Source: Astropecten irregularis (lineage: Eukaryota > Echinodermata > Asteroidea > Paxillosida > Astropectinidae). Taken from it: a stretch of 64,000 nt of DNA. This document shows, piece by piece, positions 35,665 to 46,470 of this stretch. The DNA lies in assembly GCA_963971285.1 (NCBI GenBank), contig OZ020244.1:19902001-19966000 (forward strand), given 5' to 3'. Numbering within the stretch: the stretch's first letter is position 1; each line of letters begins with the position of its first letter. The notes beneath the pieces are model-generated. The model saw nothing but the letters and a program-made list of their open reading frames with translations, was not told the origin of the DNA and did no database searches. A program made the translations under genes and the position numbers.

Positions 35665-36455
35665 AAGGCCGTCTTACCTTACTCAGAAAGTAAACCAAAA
35701 TGTAAGTTCTTGCATGCAATAATATTGAGATCAGTGGACGCAATAGCAATCGCAATGTCCATGATATCATGGATAGTATAGAGACGCACAACAAAACATT
35801 CATGTATGAAAACCAATGGACTCTCCATTACCAGTTCACACGGACATGCGCGTAAGCTTTGATAGCAACTTTTGATTTCGACCACTAACTTTTTCAATAA
35901 ATATAATATGATGATATTATCATCATAAAACCATCCAAAGTATACCATAGTCAATTCCAATTATCCCAACTTTTCACAGAATGTTCGCAGAAAACTAATA
36001 GAACGGAAAAACGAAACTAAAACAGTTTTAAATACTGATTGTTGATCGGAGGCTTAGAGACTGAACAGATGTTCAACAATCAACATCTGATTTCCAAAAT
36101 GAATCAATTTGACTAAGCTCATTAAAGTGGATTGGCCTTACACTTCAATTATTGGGCGATTGTTTGAAATTGAAATATTATCCCAGAAAATCTGAATAAA
36201 TCCTTGTTAATGCCTTCATATGAAACAACTGTTTCAGAACAAGATTATGAACTTCGCCACCAAAATAGCCAATTTCGATCAAAAATGGTATTTATTAAGT
36301 TCATTATCACCTTTCTGAAAATTGATTTTCAAAATTTATTCCGCCTTTTCGCGAATCTCTTCTGGCAAATGAAGTGATGTGTATGCGATAATTGGTTCGC
36401 CAGATGCTGGGGTTGTCATGGAATAAATAAATTACAGGACCGATCATGTTCACTG
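35665..36455. other. Upstream flank of the secreted-precursor gene
   Basis: AT-rich single-copy-looking sequence with no competing gene. Any proximal control elements of the gene at 36462 would lie here; I recognise no specific site besides the TATA box that follows. Confidence 0.4.
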
Positions 36456-36461
36456 GAACTT

Positions 36462-36468
36462 TATATAA
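36462..36468 (+). promoter_or_regulatory. TATA box of the secreted-precursor gene
   Basis: TATATAA at 36462-36468 within TTTATATAAAT. Counting about 30 bases on puts transcription start near 36492, in the ACACGAGGCAAC stretch, leaving a 5' UTR of about 65 bases before the ATG at 36559. The spacing fits a standard TATA promoter. The start site itself is inferred. Confidence 0.65.
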
Positions 36469-36558
36469 ATTGCCCCCACTGCCTCCTGATGGCACACGAG
36501 GCAACTTTCCTTTGGACTTCAAACCTGAAATCAACTCTGCGAGTATCGAAACTTCACC

Positions 36559-38183
36559 ATGAAAACTTTGTTTTACTTCGTGTTGACGCTGGGCCTAGCA
36601 GTGGGGATACTGTGCGCAAGCGGTAAGTTCCTCATGTTTCACTGTGACAATGCGTCATAATTTTGCATTCTATTTAACAAAATGCTTTAATTGATTATTA
36701 TCATTTTATGAGTTTGCGTGAAATTGGTTGACACTTTTTGCACGCTTTTGCAGCATATTTTGCTATACGTGGGATCTGCGTTTCAAAACAAAAGGGGGCA
36801 TAGGTGGCAAGTGCTTTAGGCACTCGCCTCTCACCAATGTGGCCCGGGTTCGATCCCGACTTGGGTCATATGTGAGTATTGTGCGTTGGTTCTCCCCTAT
36901 ATGCGGGGAGGGCTTTTCTCCGGGTTCTCCGGTTTTCCTCCCTCCATAAAACCAAGTTCTTTCGATCTCAGGCTCCGTAATCATAATGGATTGCCGGTAT
37001 TGCTGGCAGCCGAGGGCGCCGATGAATACCGGAAATCCGATTACGTTGTAGCCAGCGCTTTGTAACTTAAAGAAAAGGTGCGATATAAATGTAATCATAA
37101 TTATTATTATTCAAAAGTCCTTGTCAATATACAGGACTGTTGAAGTTTTGCAATGTGAAGAATAGAACTGAGTAAGATTTGCGGGTTGGAAGAGATGTGG
37201 TTCTGAGAAGAGCCAGTGAGTAAGAGCCAGACGTTTCGGCATAAAAGTGTGCCTTGTACGTCCTTAAGGATGACGGCCAGAGCACAGTGGTCGAAACGTC
37301 GAGGTCTTACTATTCATATACCCTGAAAATGAATGTACAAGATAGAGCCCCTCTGTCTGATATTAAGATCTGTTTATATTGGGCAAATTGTGGAACTGAT
37401 CCCATGTCTAGTTTTAGATGTAAACTTGATTTTTAAAGTTTTATTTCATTTTCTCTTTTCAACTGACTCGGGTGGTTTGGATGAAGACTTTACGGTCGAT
37501 GCAAGGGGAAACGATGATCAAGAACAGAACACCGAACAGCGAGGTGACGGAGAGAAGGAGAGAGACACCGACGCGATGACAGGGGCGTCTCCCCTTGGGT
37601 AGCTAAAAAGAAGGCCCTGGCCGAGAAGGGGAGATGGGAGCTGGGGAGGGACGGGGAGGCACGGAGAGCCTCCACAGCGCTGGGAGCGCTTGACAAGAAC
37701 CCCACCGCAACTTCAGAAAGGAAAAGGAAGGTCATGTATACTCCCCCATGGGAAGCTAAAAAGAAGGCCTTGGCCGAGAAAGAGGGATGGCAGCTGGGGA
37801 GGGACGGGGAGGCACGGAGAGCATCCACAGCGCTTGACAAGAACCCCACCGCAGCTTCAGAAAGAAAAAGGAAGGCCATGTATTTTCCCCTTTGGGCAGC
37901 TAAAAAGAAAGCCCTGGCCGAGAAAGAGTCGGATGAGAAGGGGTTAGACACCGAGGCACGGAGAGCCTTCATATGGAAGGACTCCTCTTCCGAAGGGGCT
38001 TTGGAAAAGAAAAAGATCAAGATCATCGCTCCACCAGAGGCACCATCCGAGAGGGCGAGTGTCACCGAGGCACGGGGAGCCTTCACAGGGAAAGACGCCT
38101 CTCGCAAAGCAGCTTTACAGAAACACAAACTCTCTGATGATTTCGCCTCTTGGATTCCCAATTTCTCCACTCAACCACAGTAA
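36559..38183 (+). CDS. Secreted, lysine-rich multi-repeat precursor (2 exons)
   Basis: Exon 1 (36559-36622) starts at CACCATGA and encodes a classic signal peptide, MKTLFYFVLTLGLAVGILCA plus S. It ends at a donor GCG then GTAAGT. The best acceptor in phase is TCTCCCCTTGGGTAG at 37602. Exon 2 (37603-38183, TAA stop) then gives 214 residues in one unbroken frame. After the signal the protein has no cysteine and is built of repeats of 51 and 48 residues starting AKKKALAEKE and passing through GWQLGRDGEARRAS and SERKRK, then two shorter units around TEARRAFIWKD and TEARGAFTGKD. Two nine-residue segments, VMYTPPWEA and AMYFPLWAA, are bracketed by RKRK and KKK, as in prohormone precursors. The role is unknown: peptide precursor, antimicrobial or matrix protein are all open. 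A further acceptor at 37486 would keep phase but enter another frame and stop at 37602. CA then GTAAGA across the stop is donor-like. Confidence 0.7.
36795..37113 (+). mobile_element. tRNA-derived SINE with L2-like tail, intronic
   Basis: The tRNA-like head is GGTGGCAAGTGCTTTAGGCA, then CCCGGGTTCGATCCCG (B box at 36845-36855). The body has GGTTCTCCCCTATATGCGGG, CCGGTTTTCCTCCCTCCATA and CCGATTACGTTGTAGCC. The tail TGCGATATAAATGTAATCAT and (ATT)n resembles the 3' ends of L2-clade LINEs, which such SINEs are known to borrow. It lies inside the intron of the secreted-precursor gene in sense orientation. The plus and minus frames over it are not genes. Confidence 0.8.
37190..37320. repeat. Degenerate inverted repeat in the same intron
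   Basis: GAAGAGCCAGTGAGTAAGAG then AGACGTTTCGGC is mirrored loosely by GTCGAAACGTCGAGGTCTTA. The core CGAAACGTC also appears in the element at 2757-2892. Probably a worn MITE. Confidence 0.4.
37587..37970 (+). repeat. In-frame tandem repeats of exon 2
   Basis: Near-identical DNA units begin at 37603, 37756 and 37900 (CTAAAAAGAAGGCC...GCCGAGAA). Spacings are 153 and 144 bases, both multiples of three. The last unit is kept only at its start. High similarity between units one and two over ~130 bases suggests recent duplication. Just upstream of each unit is CCCC, a short T/G stretch and AG, an acceptor-like context repeated three times (AG ends at 37602, 37755 and 37899). Confidence 0.85.
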
Positions 38184-38257
38184 GATCTGATGAGGGCGTG
38201 CTTTATACAGGTAACCGGTTTGATTGTCACAGATGCCTTGAACTGGAGGCGATTCCA

Positions 38258-38263
38258 AATAAA
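38258..38263 (+). promoter_or_regulatory. Polyadenylation signal
   Basis: AATAAA, 75 bases after the TAA stop of the secreted-precursor gene, within CCAAATAAATTTCC. A cleavage site near 38280 would give a short 3' UTR of about 100 bases. The exact site is inferred. Confidence 0.6.
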
Positions 38264-38283
38264 TTTCCTTTATCTGTGATCTC

Positions 38284-40021
38284 CAATTTTTGAAAGAGAG
38301 TAACACCAACACCAAATATACCGGACTCCCCGAGGACTGAACTATCAGTAGCGCAGCGCAGTTGGTATACATATAGCTTGCATCATCTGATAAATATTAG
38401 AAATTCTATCTATTTGGAAGGTTGGTTTAATATGGAACATGCCTAAAGTTATATTGACATATGTATTCACTTACTTCGATGTCTGCATTACGCTTCAAAT
38501 AATTACATTCAAGTTCCATTTAACTCTTTTCAAGAGTGTTAGTTTTGTATGAAAGTGTATTTTCGTGTATTTTAAAGTGTATTTTGTGAGCACGCCCCCC
38601 CCCCAAAAAAAAAGGGATAAAAACACCAACAAGATTGACATTAGTACTTCAACCAAAAAAAATTAACATGTGTAACGCAAATTATACGGTATACTATCCT
38701 TCAAACGAATCCATCACCAATTGCTGAATGAGATTTGAGATTCTGCACGGTGTAAAGACACAATGTAATTATTAAATTTCAGTAATACTGAACGGGTTTG
38801 GAAGTGCAGTGTATATAGGCTTACAGAACTTTTCTACGACCAAGACGCCGAGTTGTTCCATAAAGACTCGGCCCGAGGTTTGCGCTGCACGTCCCGGGGT
38901 CAGTATGCCCAAAACCAGGTTAAAAGACAAAAACAACCTCTGATTCAGAGGTCTTTTAGAACCATAGTTCCTCCCATCCCATCAAATGATTACGCGCCTT
39001 GAATGTGAACTACAACCCGGTGATGTCATTTACGAAATGTCATTCGTTAAAAAACTATGTGGCTCTTCAAAAACGTTATGTAGTTCATGGAGGGCAATTT
39101 TCAGTTAAGGTCTTTATGTGAATTTCATCCTAAGCAGATTAGGTTGCCCAAATACTGAGGTGAAAACGATATTTAAAAAGAATGGAAAATGGCACCCAAA
39201 AAGCAAGAAAAGGAAAGGAAAACCATAATAATTAATTACAATATCTACATTCTGGGTGAAGTTGTTGCATGACTTTAGGTCAGCCGTAAGGCTGAAATTT
39301 GAAATAGCTCATTTTACAGGGTTAGCCTGAGTGCTGAAGCTTAAATTTACATAAGCGTGCAGAAAACATCGTCACAGATCTCAGGCAATTAATTAGAAAA
39401 CAAAGCATTCATCATTTTTATCACTGGTTAAAAGGCTGGCCCAGCCTTTGAAACAGAAAACCAAATGAAATTCGTTCACATGAAATTGTTTCCATCTAAA
39501 GCACCTTAACATCAGAAATCTTAGCAATTTTCTTCAATTCTTTTCCGTTGGCAATCATATCACCTTTTCTAACTAGCTTGCATAGACAAGTAGATATAGA
39601 TAAATTATCTTAAATACCAAATCGTTAATATGTGGTGGGATTAAAATGATGATAATAAAACTAACGATCAATAGATGGTGTCTAGACTGTTAGTTTGTTT
39701 ATTTTTTTATTTCAAATCTTTAAAATATTCTGAATAATAAGAGAAAGAAAAAGTTAAGAGTTTATCTTTGAATTCCGAAGCAGGACGAAAGTGCAGTCAT
39801 ACCACATTGAATCTGGGCATCTATATCGCGGCATGGGTTTACAATTTGTCGACCCTTGGACGCACGTGATGGCATTTGATTGGTTATGGATTATGACTTC
39901 CATCCCGAAGGTTACTACCATATCCGAAGATATCATGCACGCCCACGGATCCATGAGATTTGTACGGCACAAATAATCCAGATTGCTGGTTTCAATTCTT
40001 GGCTCATTCAATGTTTTATCT
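38284..40021. other. Non-coding stretch between convergent genes
   Basis: No exon recognised on either strand. A C9/A9 run lies at 38597-38615. Later exons of the minus-strand gene starting at 42005 should lie to the left of 40898, possibly here or beyond the secreted-precursor gene, but I could not pick any out. Confidence 0.4.
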
Positions 40022-40205
40022 ATCAATTATCAAATAACCACAAGGGAAACTGCCTGAATTTAAAGTCATTGAAAAGTGAACGAAGAAACATTGACTGGAG
40101 CGGGTTTTCGAAACAGCGACCAACGGAATACCTCACTGGTGCTCTTACCAAAATCCAGCCCTATTATGTTGGTGGTGTCCCTAATAGTCAATCATCATTT
40201 TTCGT
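40022..40205 (-). mobile_element. tRNA-derived SINE, minus copy
   Basis: Read on the minus strand it shows GACTATTAGGGACACCACCA, then ACATAGGGCTGG, a worn A box, CGCTGTTTCGAAAACCCGCT (worn B box), CAATGTTTCTTCGTTCACTT and GTTTCCCTTGTGGTTATTTG. The leader ahead of the tRNA part matches the 31377-31632 copy, so the leader belongs to the family. The plus frame at 39880-40272 runs across it and is not a gene. Confidence 0.8.
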
Positions 40206-40890
40206 TTTAGTCAAACGAGAGACCCAAGGCAAAAGTCTTACAAACGGTCTTTTAAAGACGTTTTCTCGTTAACCTTAAAAAATGAAAGAAAGTAGACTTA
40301 AGCCACTCTGTTAGGAACGTAAAGGGAAGAGCAGTCACTATATTAACTTCATTGCTGAAAAGACAAGACAACTTCGATATAATCATTAAAAATGATTTAT
40401 CCTTTAGTCGTGGTTGGATGGAAGAGGACGCTAATAACTCATAGTCCATGCATTCATTTTGAGATGAAAAATATTCATCATTGAATCCATTTCGCAATTA
40501 AATCATACGTCATAACCAACATACACAGACGCTAACAATACACAACTTATAACTACTCAATAGAGAAATAAAACCGTGCCATGGGCTATACATACAGGTG
40601 GGAAAGTATAACAGAGAAGGTTGGACCATGAAGCAAGGATCAGATGGTAGGACAAAAGGAGAGAGCTGAGTCAGAGACGACCCCCCATCCCCGTGATGGA
40701 CACACGGCTTAGCGTTGGCATGGCAAGAATTGCTGGAAATCCACTGCAAATCCGAAATGTCTGAATGGGAGAAGGACCGAGGAGTTATGGCTGAAAGACT
40801 GCTTTGTATGAAGAAGAATTAAAGAGGAAGAGAAAGTGGACATCACTGACAGGACTAGAGATTTATGTTAGAGAGTGTGGAGCAAATTGC
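40206..40890. other. Start of an intron of the 42005 gene; no other gene seen
   Basis: On the minus strand this begins at the donor GTATGT (40897-40892). No acceptor-bounded coding exon was recognised here. Frames at 40252-40497 and 40510-40749 (minus) lack support. Confidence 0.4.
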
Positions 40891-40897
40891 AACATAC

Positions 40898-42005
40898 CTG
40901 TGCCGGTGGTATCCTTGTCTGTCTTTTTCCTGTCATCAGCATGACGGTGATGATGATGCTTCTCAGCTAGTGACTTGTAGGCCATCATCACTTGGACTTC
41001 CCAGTCCACAGCTTCTTCCAGCTGTTTCCTCAGGCACTCGTTCTCTCTCTTCAGCTCCTCAATTTCCATCCGGGCCTCTCCAAGGTGGCAAACAGACGCG
41101 CCGTTGTCCTCTTCGCCGAGATGATCCGATTCGACGGCTGTCTGCGTCGCCGCTTCTGCCGATTTGGCAGCCGGCCTCTGGCGGCTGCGTGTGTTTCCTC
41201 CGTGGGACCACGAGGTCGCACTTGACCCGTCACCGTCTGTCCGGGACCACGGTTTAACCGGCGTGCTATTCCGTTTCGATCTGGACGTTTTTGAGATCGG
41301 TTTTGAAGTGTCTGCTGTGAGGTTTTCTAGCAGTGATTCCTTACCGACGAGGTCGTCAAAATGTCGGCTTCCCCGTCTGCGCTCTGTACCCGGAGACGGT
41401 CCGCTGATGGTCGCTGCGCGCGCGCGGTGTGGGCTCGGTCTTCGGACTTCGATGCCCTGTATCCAGTCTTCGTCCGCTTTGAAGATGGGTTCCTCCTCGC
41501 GACTGGTCTTGGACTTCCTCCTTTTCTTGCCCTCCGGTTTCTCGTCTCTCTGCTTCTTCTTCCTCGGCGGCGCCGGTGAGGTCGAGGTGGACTTCATCTC
41601 CTCGGCCGCAGTGCCTCTGGCGGCCGATGCGTGGCGCTGTGGATGCGGTGACGACGAGGAGACAGACATGGTCGGGTCGTCGGGATATGGCTCCTCGTGA
41701 TGATGGGGACTTTGGACCTGATTCACGGAGGCTGAGGCTAGCCTGATGATGCGCAGTGCTGCACTCGCTTTGCGCTCCAAGGAGGTCAGCTGCTGAGCGC
41801 TCAGGGCTGCCGATTGCTTCCTCTTAGTGGCAGCGGTAGACTGACCTCTGGGAACAACATGTCTAATCGCTGGCACGCTGGGCACACCACATACTGGGCT
41901 TTTGGCAGTCACTCCTCCCACGGGGTCCGCATTAAGATCGTCTATGATGTAATCCAAATCTTTCTTTATGCCCATTTCGACAATTGACCACTCGGCTTGA
42001 GCCAT
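40898..42005 (-). CDS. First coding exon of a nuclear-looking coiled-coil protein
   Basis: The ATG at 42005 (AGAGATGG) opens a frame of 369 full codons. It should end at a splice donor, ACAG then GTATGT, with the exon's last base at 40898; reading on gives a stop within 11 codons. Residues 1-30 (WSIVEMGIKKDLDYIIDDLN within) look conserved. Residues 100-145 are serine/proline-rich. Residues 147-168 are a dense basic stretch (PPRKKKQRDEKPEGKKRRKS) that could be a nuclear localisation signal. Residues 200-295 are rich in Ser/Arg/Thr. Residues 311-349 form a likely coiled coil (MEIEELKRENECLRKQLEEA and onward), followed by a His run. The coding GC content is far above its surroundings. The large exon size and length of open frame make it clearly real. 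Family not recognised; partner dimerisation through the coiled coil is inferred. Two plus-strand frames (41164-41700, 40865-41257) are its shadows. Confidence 0.8.
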
Positions 42006-44165
42006 CTCTACCCCTTAGTGTGTGTACACAGACGATTTCCCGTCAGGCTTTGTATTACATCTCCTCGAAGGCACTAAGATTTATCACGGGCGTTCTACCA
42101 TACACACTCTCTCCGCTTAAACAGTGCGTGTGATTCTAACGGTCAGCTTAAATCACCTCTAGTGCTGTCTTAGGCCGTTGGGAGCAATCCTGATCACGAT
42201 TTGTCCTTCCGATTAGCTCCGATTGTTCCGATTTCTTGGACGATGATGCTTACGCCTCATTGTTGCCACCTGACTAGACTCTGCCTGACTGGACTGGTTC
42301 CCTTGCACGATTGCACCCTTTTCCTATAGTCAGCGGGTGTCCGTCATCAAGTCAGATCTTGTTTGGGATAGGTTATAAAAACGAGACAATAAAACTTGCC
42401 CTCCAAAATCAAACCCGATGGCCGGCTGTCACCGAGTTGAACGAGATTGCTCTCTCGCTGGAGTCGGTTGATATTCTGCTTTGATTCTGATCATCATGCT
42501 CTGATTATGGATCACAGACCAAACAACAGTATGGGGACGTCAGGCTGCATCACGTATACGTCGTCCACTACTGGCATCCAGGACTGATACTGACTCCACT
42601 ATACTGTTACATACTTCTTCTCCTCCCTCCTTAAGGTAACGTCCTTCGAGCAGGCCCCAGTCTAGCAGGGGCAAGAACCGCAACCATCGTTGCTCATGTC
42701 TCTCCAACCTCCACACCGTATAGCACATCATTCACACCACACACTACATACCAGACACAAATACCAAAACTTGTGGCAGCAAGCCAGGTCATAGTATAAA
42801 CTGTCAAGAACGTATACACACGCATGCGCTGACAAAAATTCCACTTTTCAAAAAGAAAAGAAGAAACCGAAGGTCGCTAAGGGTTGGTCTTATCATGGAG
42901 TCATAAACACGTGAACGGTGGCAGTTTTCTTCCGAAGTCCGTCTGTCTTTTGAGTGACTTTTAGTATATGGTGGTTGGACCGAGAGAATTGGTGACAAGG
43001 CGCTAGGACGGTGATCTGAATGCACTGCCCAGGCTAATCAACTTAAATCGATCCGGTCGAGCAGAAAAGCTCGGTGTTAATAACATCGCTGAGTCCTTGT
43101 TAGAGGAGGATGACGTCAACTATACATGTATGTCATTATTCAAGCCATCTTCAATGCATTACATACATACATGATAGGGCCCTCTTGCCATTTTAACCGC
43201 GCGCTGCAAACAGAAAATCAAAATTTGGAGACAGATTATCTGGCTGGTATTGTGCTCTATACGGCTGCCGTCTGAAAGGAAAAGGTCACCCCGTGACAGA
43301 GGGGATGAGAGCACCAGCAAGACGGCCATCAGTAGTTGATGATGCCATTTTATATGTACATCCAAGGTTGATAACCTTTTCTATTATTTAGATTTCATAA
43401 ACGGTAGTTGATGTTGCTGTAAGCAAGCCGGTTGTTTCGCCTTTAGCCTTTGGACTGCCATTCGCAATTTACATGGCAAACGCTTGATGGAATTCAGGCT
43501 TCCAAACATTTGTCATAACCTCATTAAATGCACTTCAACATGCTTCTGCAAGACATATTATGCCCCCGAACATTTTATCGGGGCCTGGGTGAACTTCTAA
43601 CTCTGCCGAGCCATCTCGGATGAAGAAATTCCTTGCCTATGTGGCCATCAGATCAAGATTCTCGCGGTAAATTGGTGTGTCGCAGCACCAGTCATTCTAG
43701 CTATGAAAGTCAATGCTATATATAAATCGGAAGCCGCTCGTAAATTCCCGCAACATGTGTCGCATACTGTCAGGTCTTGAGCGGGCTCCTGCTGATATCA
43801 TCAGCTGGTCCAGCGATCCCCAGTCCTGCCATCCCCGGCGGTCTTAATTTGTTCACGATTTGCTGGCCGTGGGAGGGTCTGATTCCAAGATGGCTGCCAG
43901 ACTTTGAAACAGTTTGAAAGAACTCTGGGTGAAGGATAAAATGGTTAGCTCGCATCGGATGTCCTGATGCGTGTGTATGTGAGATGGACGCATTCTTCCA
44001 TAATGCCTGTCAGTATGTAGGCACAGGCTTTCAAATGTGAAGCATTTTCTTGGCTGACAGCTAATACGATTGAGACGCAAGATATCGTGCATCACAATCC
44101 CTTCATGTTACACTGTGAACTTATCCAGTCTTACTTTATTTTGACTCAAGCTCCGCTTTACTTTA
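42006..44165. other. Upstream region of the coiled-coil gene
   Basis: The 5' UTR and promoter of the minus gene should lie in the first few hundred bases. No clear TATA is seen on the minus strand; TTATAAAAAC at 42374 is on the plus strand. A GC-richer zone extends to about 42480. Beyond it no gene or family repeat is recognised. Confidence 0.4.
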
Positions 44166-44518
44166 AAAGTAGTCTCATACTTTGGTAGCCTACATACCAA
44201 AACAGAAATCTCCACAAATTTACCTCTAAATTACAGAGTATAAAGATGGTGATGGAAGAAACATACTGTTAAAATAGTTCTGCCTGAAATGCTGGATTTA
44301 TTCAGAAAAGATTAAAATCAATGACCAAAATCAATTTTGATCTTTTAAAGATAAAAAAATAACGCTGAAAAGAATTAAGAAATACAGTGGGCGTTTTTCA
44401 CTGTTTTCTTAAAACCGTATGGGACTAGAATTTTCACAGATGACTGTTACTGTATCTTCCTTGATATTTTTGCCCATGAATCTGCATTTCTTTGTTTAAA
44501 AGTATAATTATTACCTTT
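44166..44518 (+). mobile_element. TTAA-type MITE, family A, copy 7
   Basis: TTTAAAAGTAGTCTCATACTTTGG at the left and AAAGTATAATTATTACCTTT at the right, the latter followed by a short duplication of TATAATTATTACCTTT. The interior landmarks TTCTGCCTGAAATGC and TTTTCACAGATGACTGTTAC are present; the centre is partly eroded. Confidence 0.85.
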
Positions 44519-45391
44519 ATAATTATTACCTTTTGCAAATCAGTCTGGGTCGGGTGAGATATTTTTGTCTGCATAAAACTGTTTTCCGAGTTTGTTTGTT
44601 GGGTATTTGCTTGTTATTTGTTGGTCTTTGCTTGGAGTGCCGAAGTTACTTGCGAGATCGTTTTCTAAAACAAGGGGGCCAACAATTGCCTGCGCAATAC
44701 AGGAAGTGATTCCCCCATGCAGTTATTACAAGACTCACCAAATATCGTCCAGCAATTATCTAATCAGTGTTTTGTTATGATACCGGTAGCACACACGTGC
44801 CGTGTGGTCATCTGTTGCAGACAGACCACGGAGCGTGCCTTTCCCCCCACACCACCCGTGCTCTACGGGCAGGTGGTCTCGAAAGTTCCCGCCTGCTCAC
44901 CACCGAGTTCCGTGATGGTCAGCGCTGCGGCTAGCTCGCCTGTATCGTGCAAATCGAGCCGTATTTTGACAACAGCTAACGCCAGGACGGATTTGAGCCG
45001 TTGAAAGAAAATACTGCGGACGCAACACGCACGGATCGGTGTCATCTTACACTGGATGAATCAAATTCTTAATTACTGGGGTATTTCCATGCTGAGACGT
45101 CCGATGGAATGAATTCTGCTCTGTCTCTGAAAATCAGAAGATCTTCAAGTAAAAAAGGCTGCTTCGTCACTGTCAAGGCGTTCCGATCTAGAAAGATAGG
45201 GCTAGCAGGTGGAGTGCATACGGCTTCCTAAAACCTAAGTGGGGACCTGAGTGTATAGGCCTAGTGGACTTGAGAAAGACGATTGCAAATACACATCTAT
45301 CACAATACACATTGTTGGCGGTTTTGACTGAACCTGACGCATTTGAACTGGCGAAATATTGGTCCATCAAATTTGTGTTCAGTAATACTAT
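44519..45391. other. No gene seen
   Basis: Frames on both strands at 44717-45045 overlap each other in a GC-richer patch; neither has splice support. The rest is AT-rich. Confidence 0.45.
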
Positions 45392-45657
45392 CGCATTATG
45401 CAGAGTGTACACTGTCAACAAGTTCGGTAACAGTTTCGGTAACCCAGTTAGGGCAACACACCCGGGCAGCACGACTTTGGGCCCTGTGTACACTAGCAAC
45501 ATTTGACCAACATGTTACCGAGATGTTGCTGTGACATGTTACCCAACTCGTTTTGCTCTGAGTACACTGACAACATTTTTAGCAACAACGTACCTGAGCA
45601 AAAAGTTACCGAGATTGTCACCGAAAATTTCGACAGTGCATACACTCTGCTTAATGT
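45392..45657. mobile_element. Family M MITE
   Basis: GCATTATGCAGAGTGTACAC at the left pairs with GTGCATACACTCTGCTTAAT at the right. The inner repeats include TTCGGTAAC/GTTACCGA in both orientations and repeated CTAGCAACATTT/TGACAACATTT words. About 265 bp; one copy in the window; plus frames over it are incidental. Confidence 0.65.
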
Positions 45658-46470
45658 CCAATGGGCTTCACGAACTGCATAGCCATTTCCAAAAAATTAA
45701 CCCCGCAATTTATGAATAGGCCTACATGTAGTAAAATGATTACTAATGCAGTTAAGAATTTCGCCTGGAAACATTGAAGATGTTGTGAATACGAACAGAA
45801 AATAATTGACCTATTGAGTCCACCATTGGTATGTCGACAATAGAAGACACAACGACAAACCAATACTTCCCCGAATTAACTTGTGAACAGTTGACGAACG
45901 CGCCGCGTAAGATACATTACGGTATATAGACCTATACATAAACTATTTGTCTGCCTATTATAAGCCATTATTGATTTGTCTTTTACCTCATCATCGGCGT
46001 TACACACACACATTCACTATATCGTTTTCTTAAAGTTGTCTCCATTCTATAAAATCATATCATCGAATGCTTGCATAATCAATATTCATTATCTGAATGA
46101 AAACATGAAAACCATCTTGGAAGAAAAAAGCCAGCGATCATGTTTTGTGGCAGTGAGTTTTGCTCACGTGGCAAATTTTATTAAGTTTAACGCTGAATAA
46201 TTGTCATGAATGGTTGGCAGACTGTGTGAGGTCGTTTGTTATTTCTACGGATCAGGACAGGCTTTTCAGTGCCATAATTGATCTAATTCTGTCGATAAAT
46301 CCATCAATAATAAATGATCTCACAATCGTTATGTTCACGGTGTGAATGTACGGATGTCAGTGCGTGGTATTCACCGTTTACCACACTGCTATTACAGGTA
46401 AAGGTGCAGGTACGGGTCACGCAAATTGTACAATGCAGCCATCTCTCAATAATATAATTGGACTGATTTT
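45658..46470. other. No gene seen
   Basis: AT-rich spacer; nothing supportable. Confidence 0.5.

Noticed and set aside
36795-36870. tRNA gene at GGTTCGATCCC
   Set aside because: It continues into a SINE body with an L2-like tail; mismatched stems.
37490-38170. 226-codon open frame on the minus strand, the longest frame of its region
   Set aside because: It is the antisense of the repeat exon; its repeats mirror the plus-strand repeats, and only the plus strand has a signal peptide, splice sites, TATA and AATAAA.
36559-38183. Assignment of the precursor to the sea urchin 185/333 (transformer) family
   Set aside because: The leader-plus-repeat-exon layout is alike, but the Gly-rich and His-rich regions and element patterns of that family are absent.
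41164-41700. 178-codon plus frame
   Set aside because: Antisense shadow of the GC-rich 369-codon exon on the minus strand.
42370-42400. TATA box at TTATAAAAAC
   Set aside because: It lies on the plus strand, while the nearby gene at 42005 is on the minus strand.
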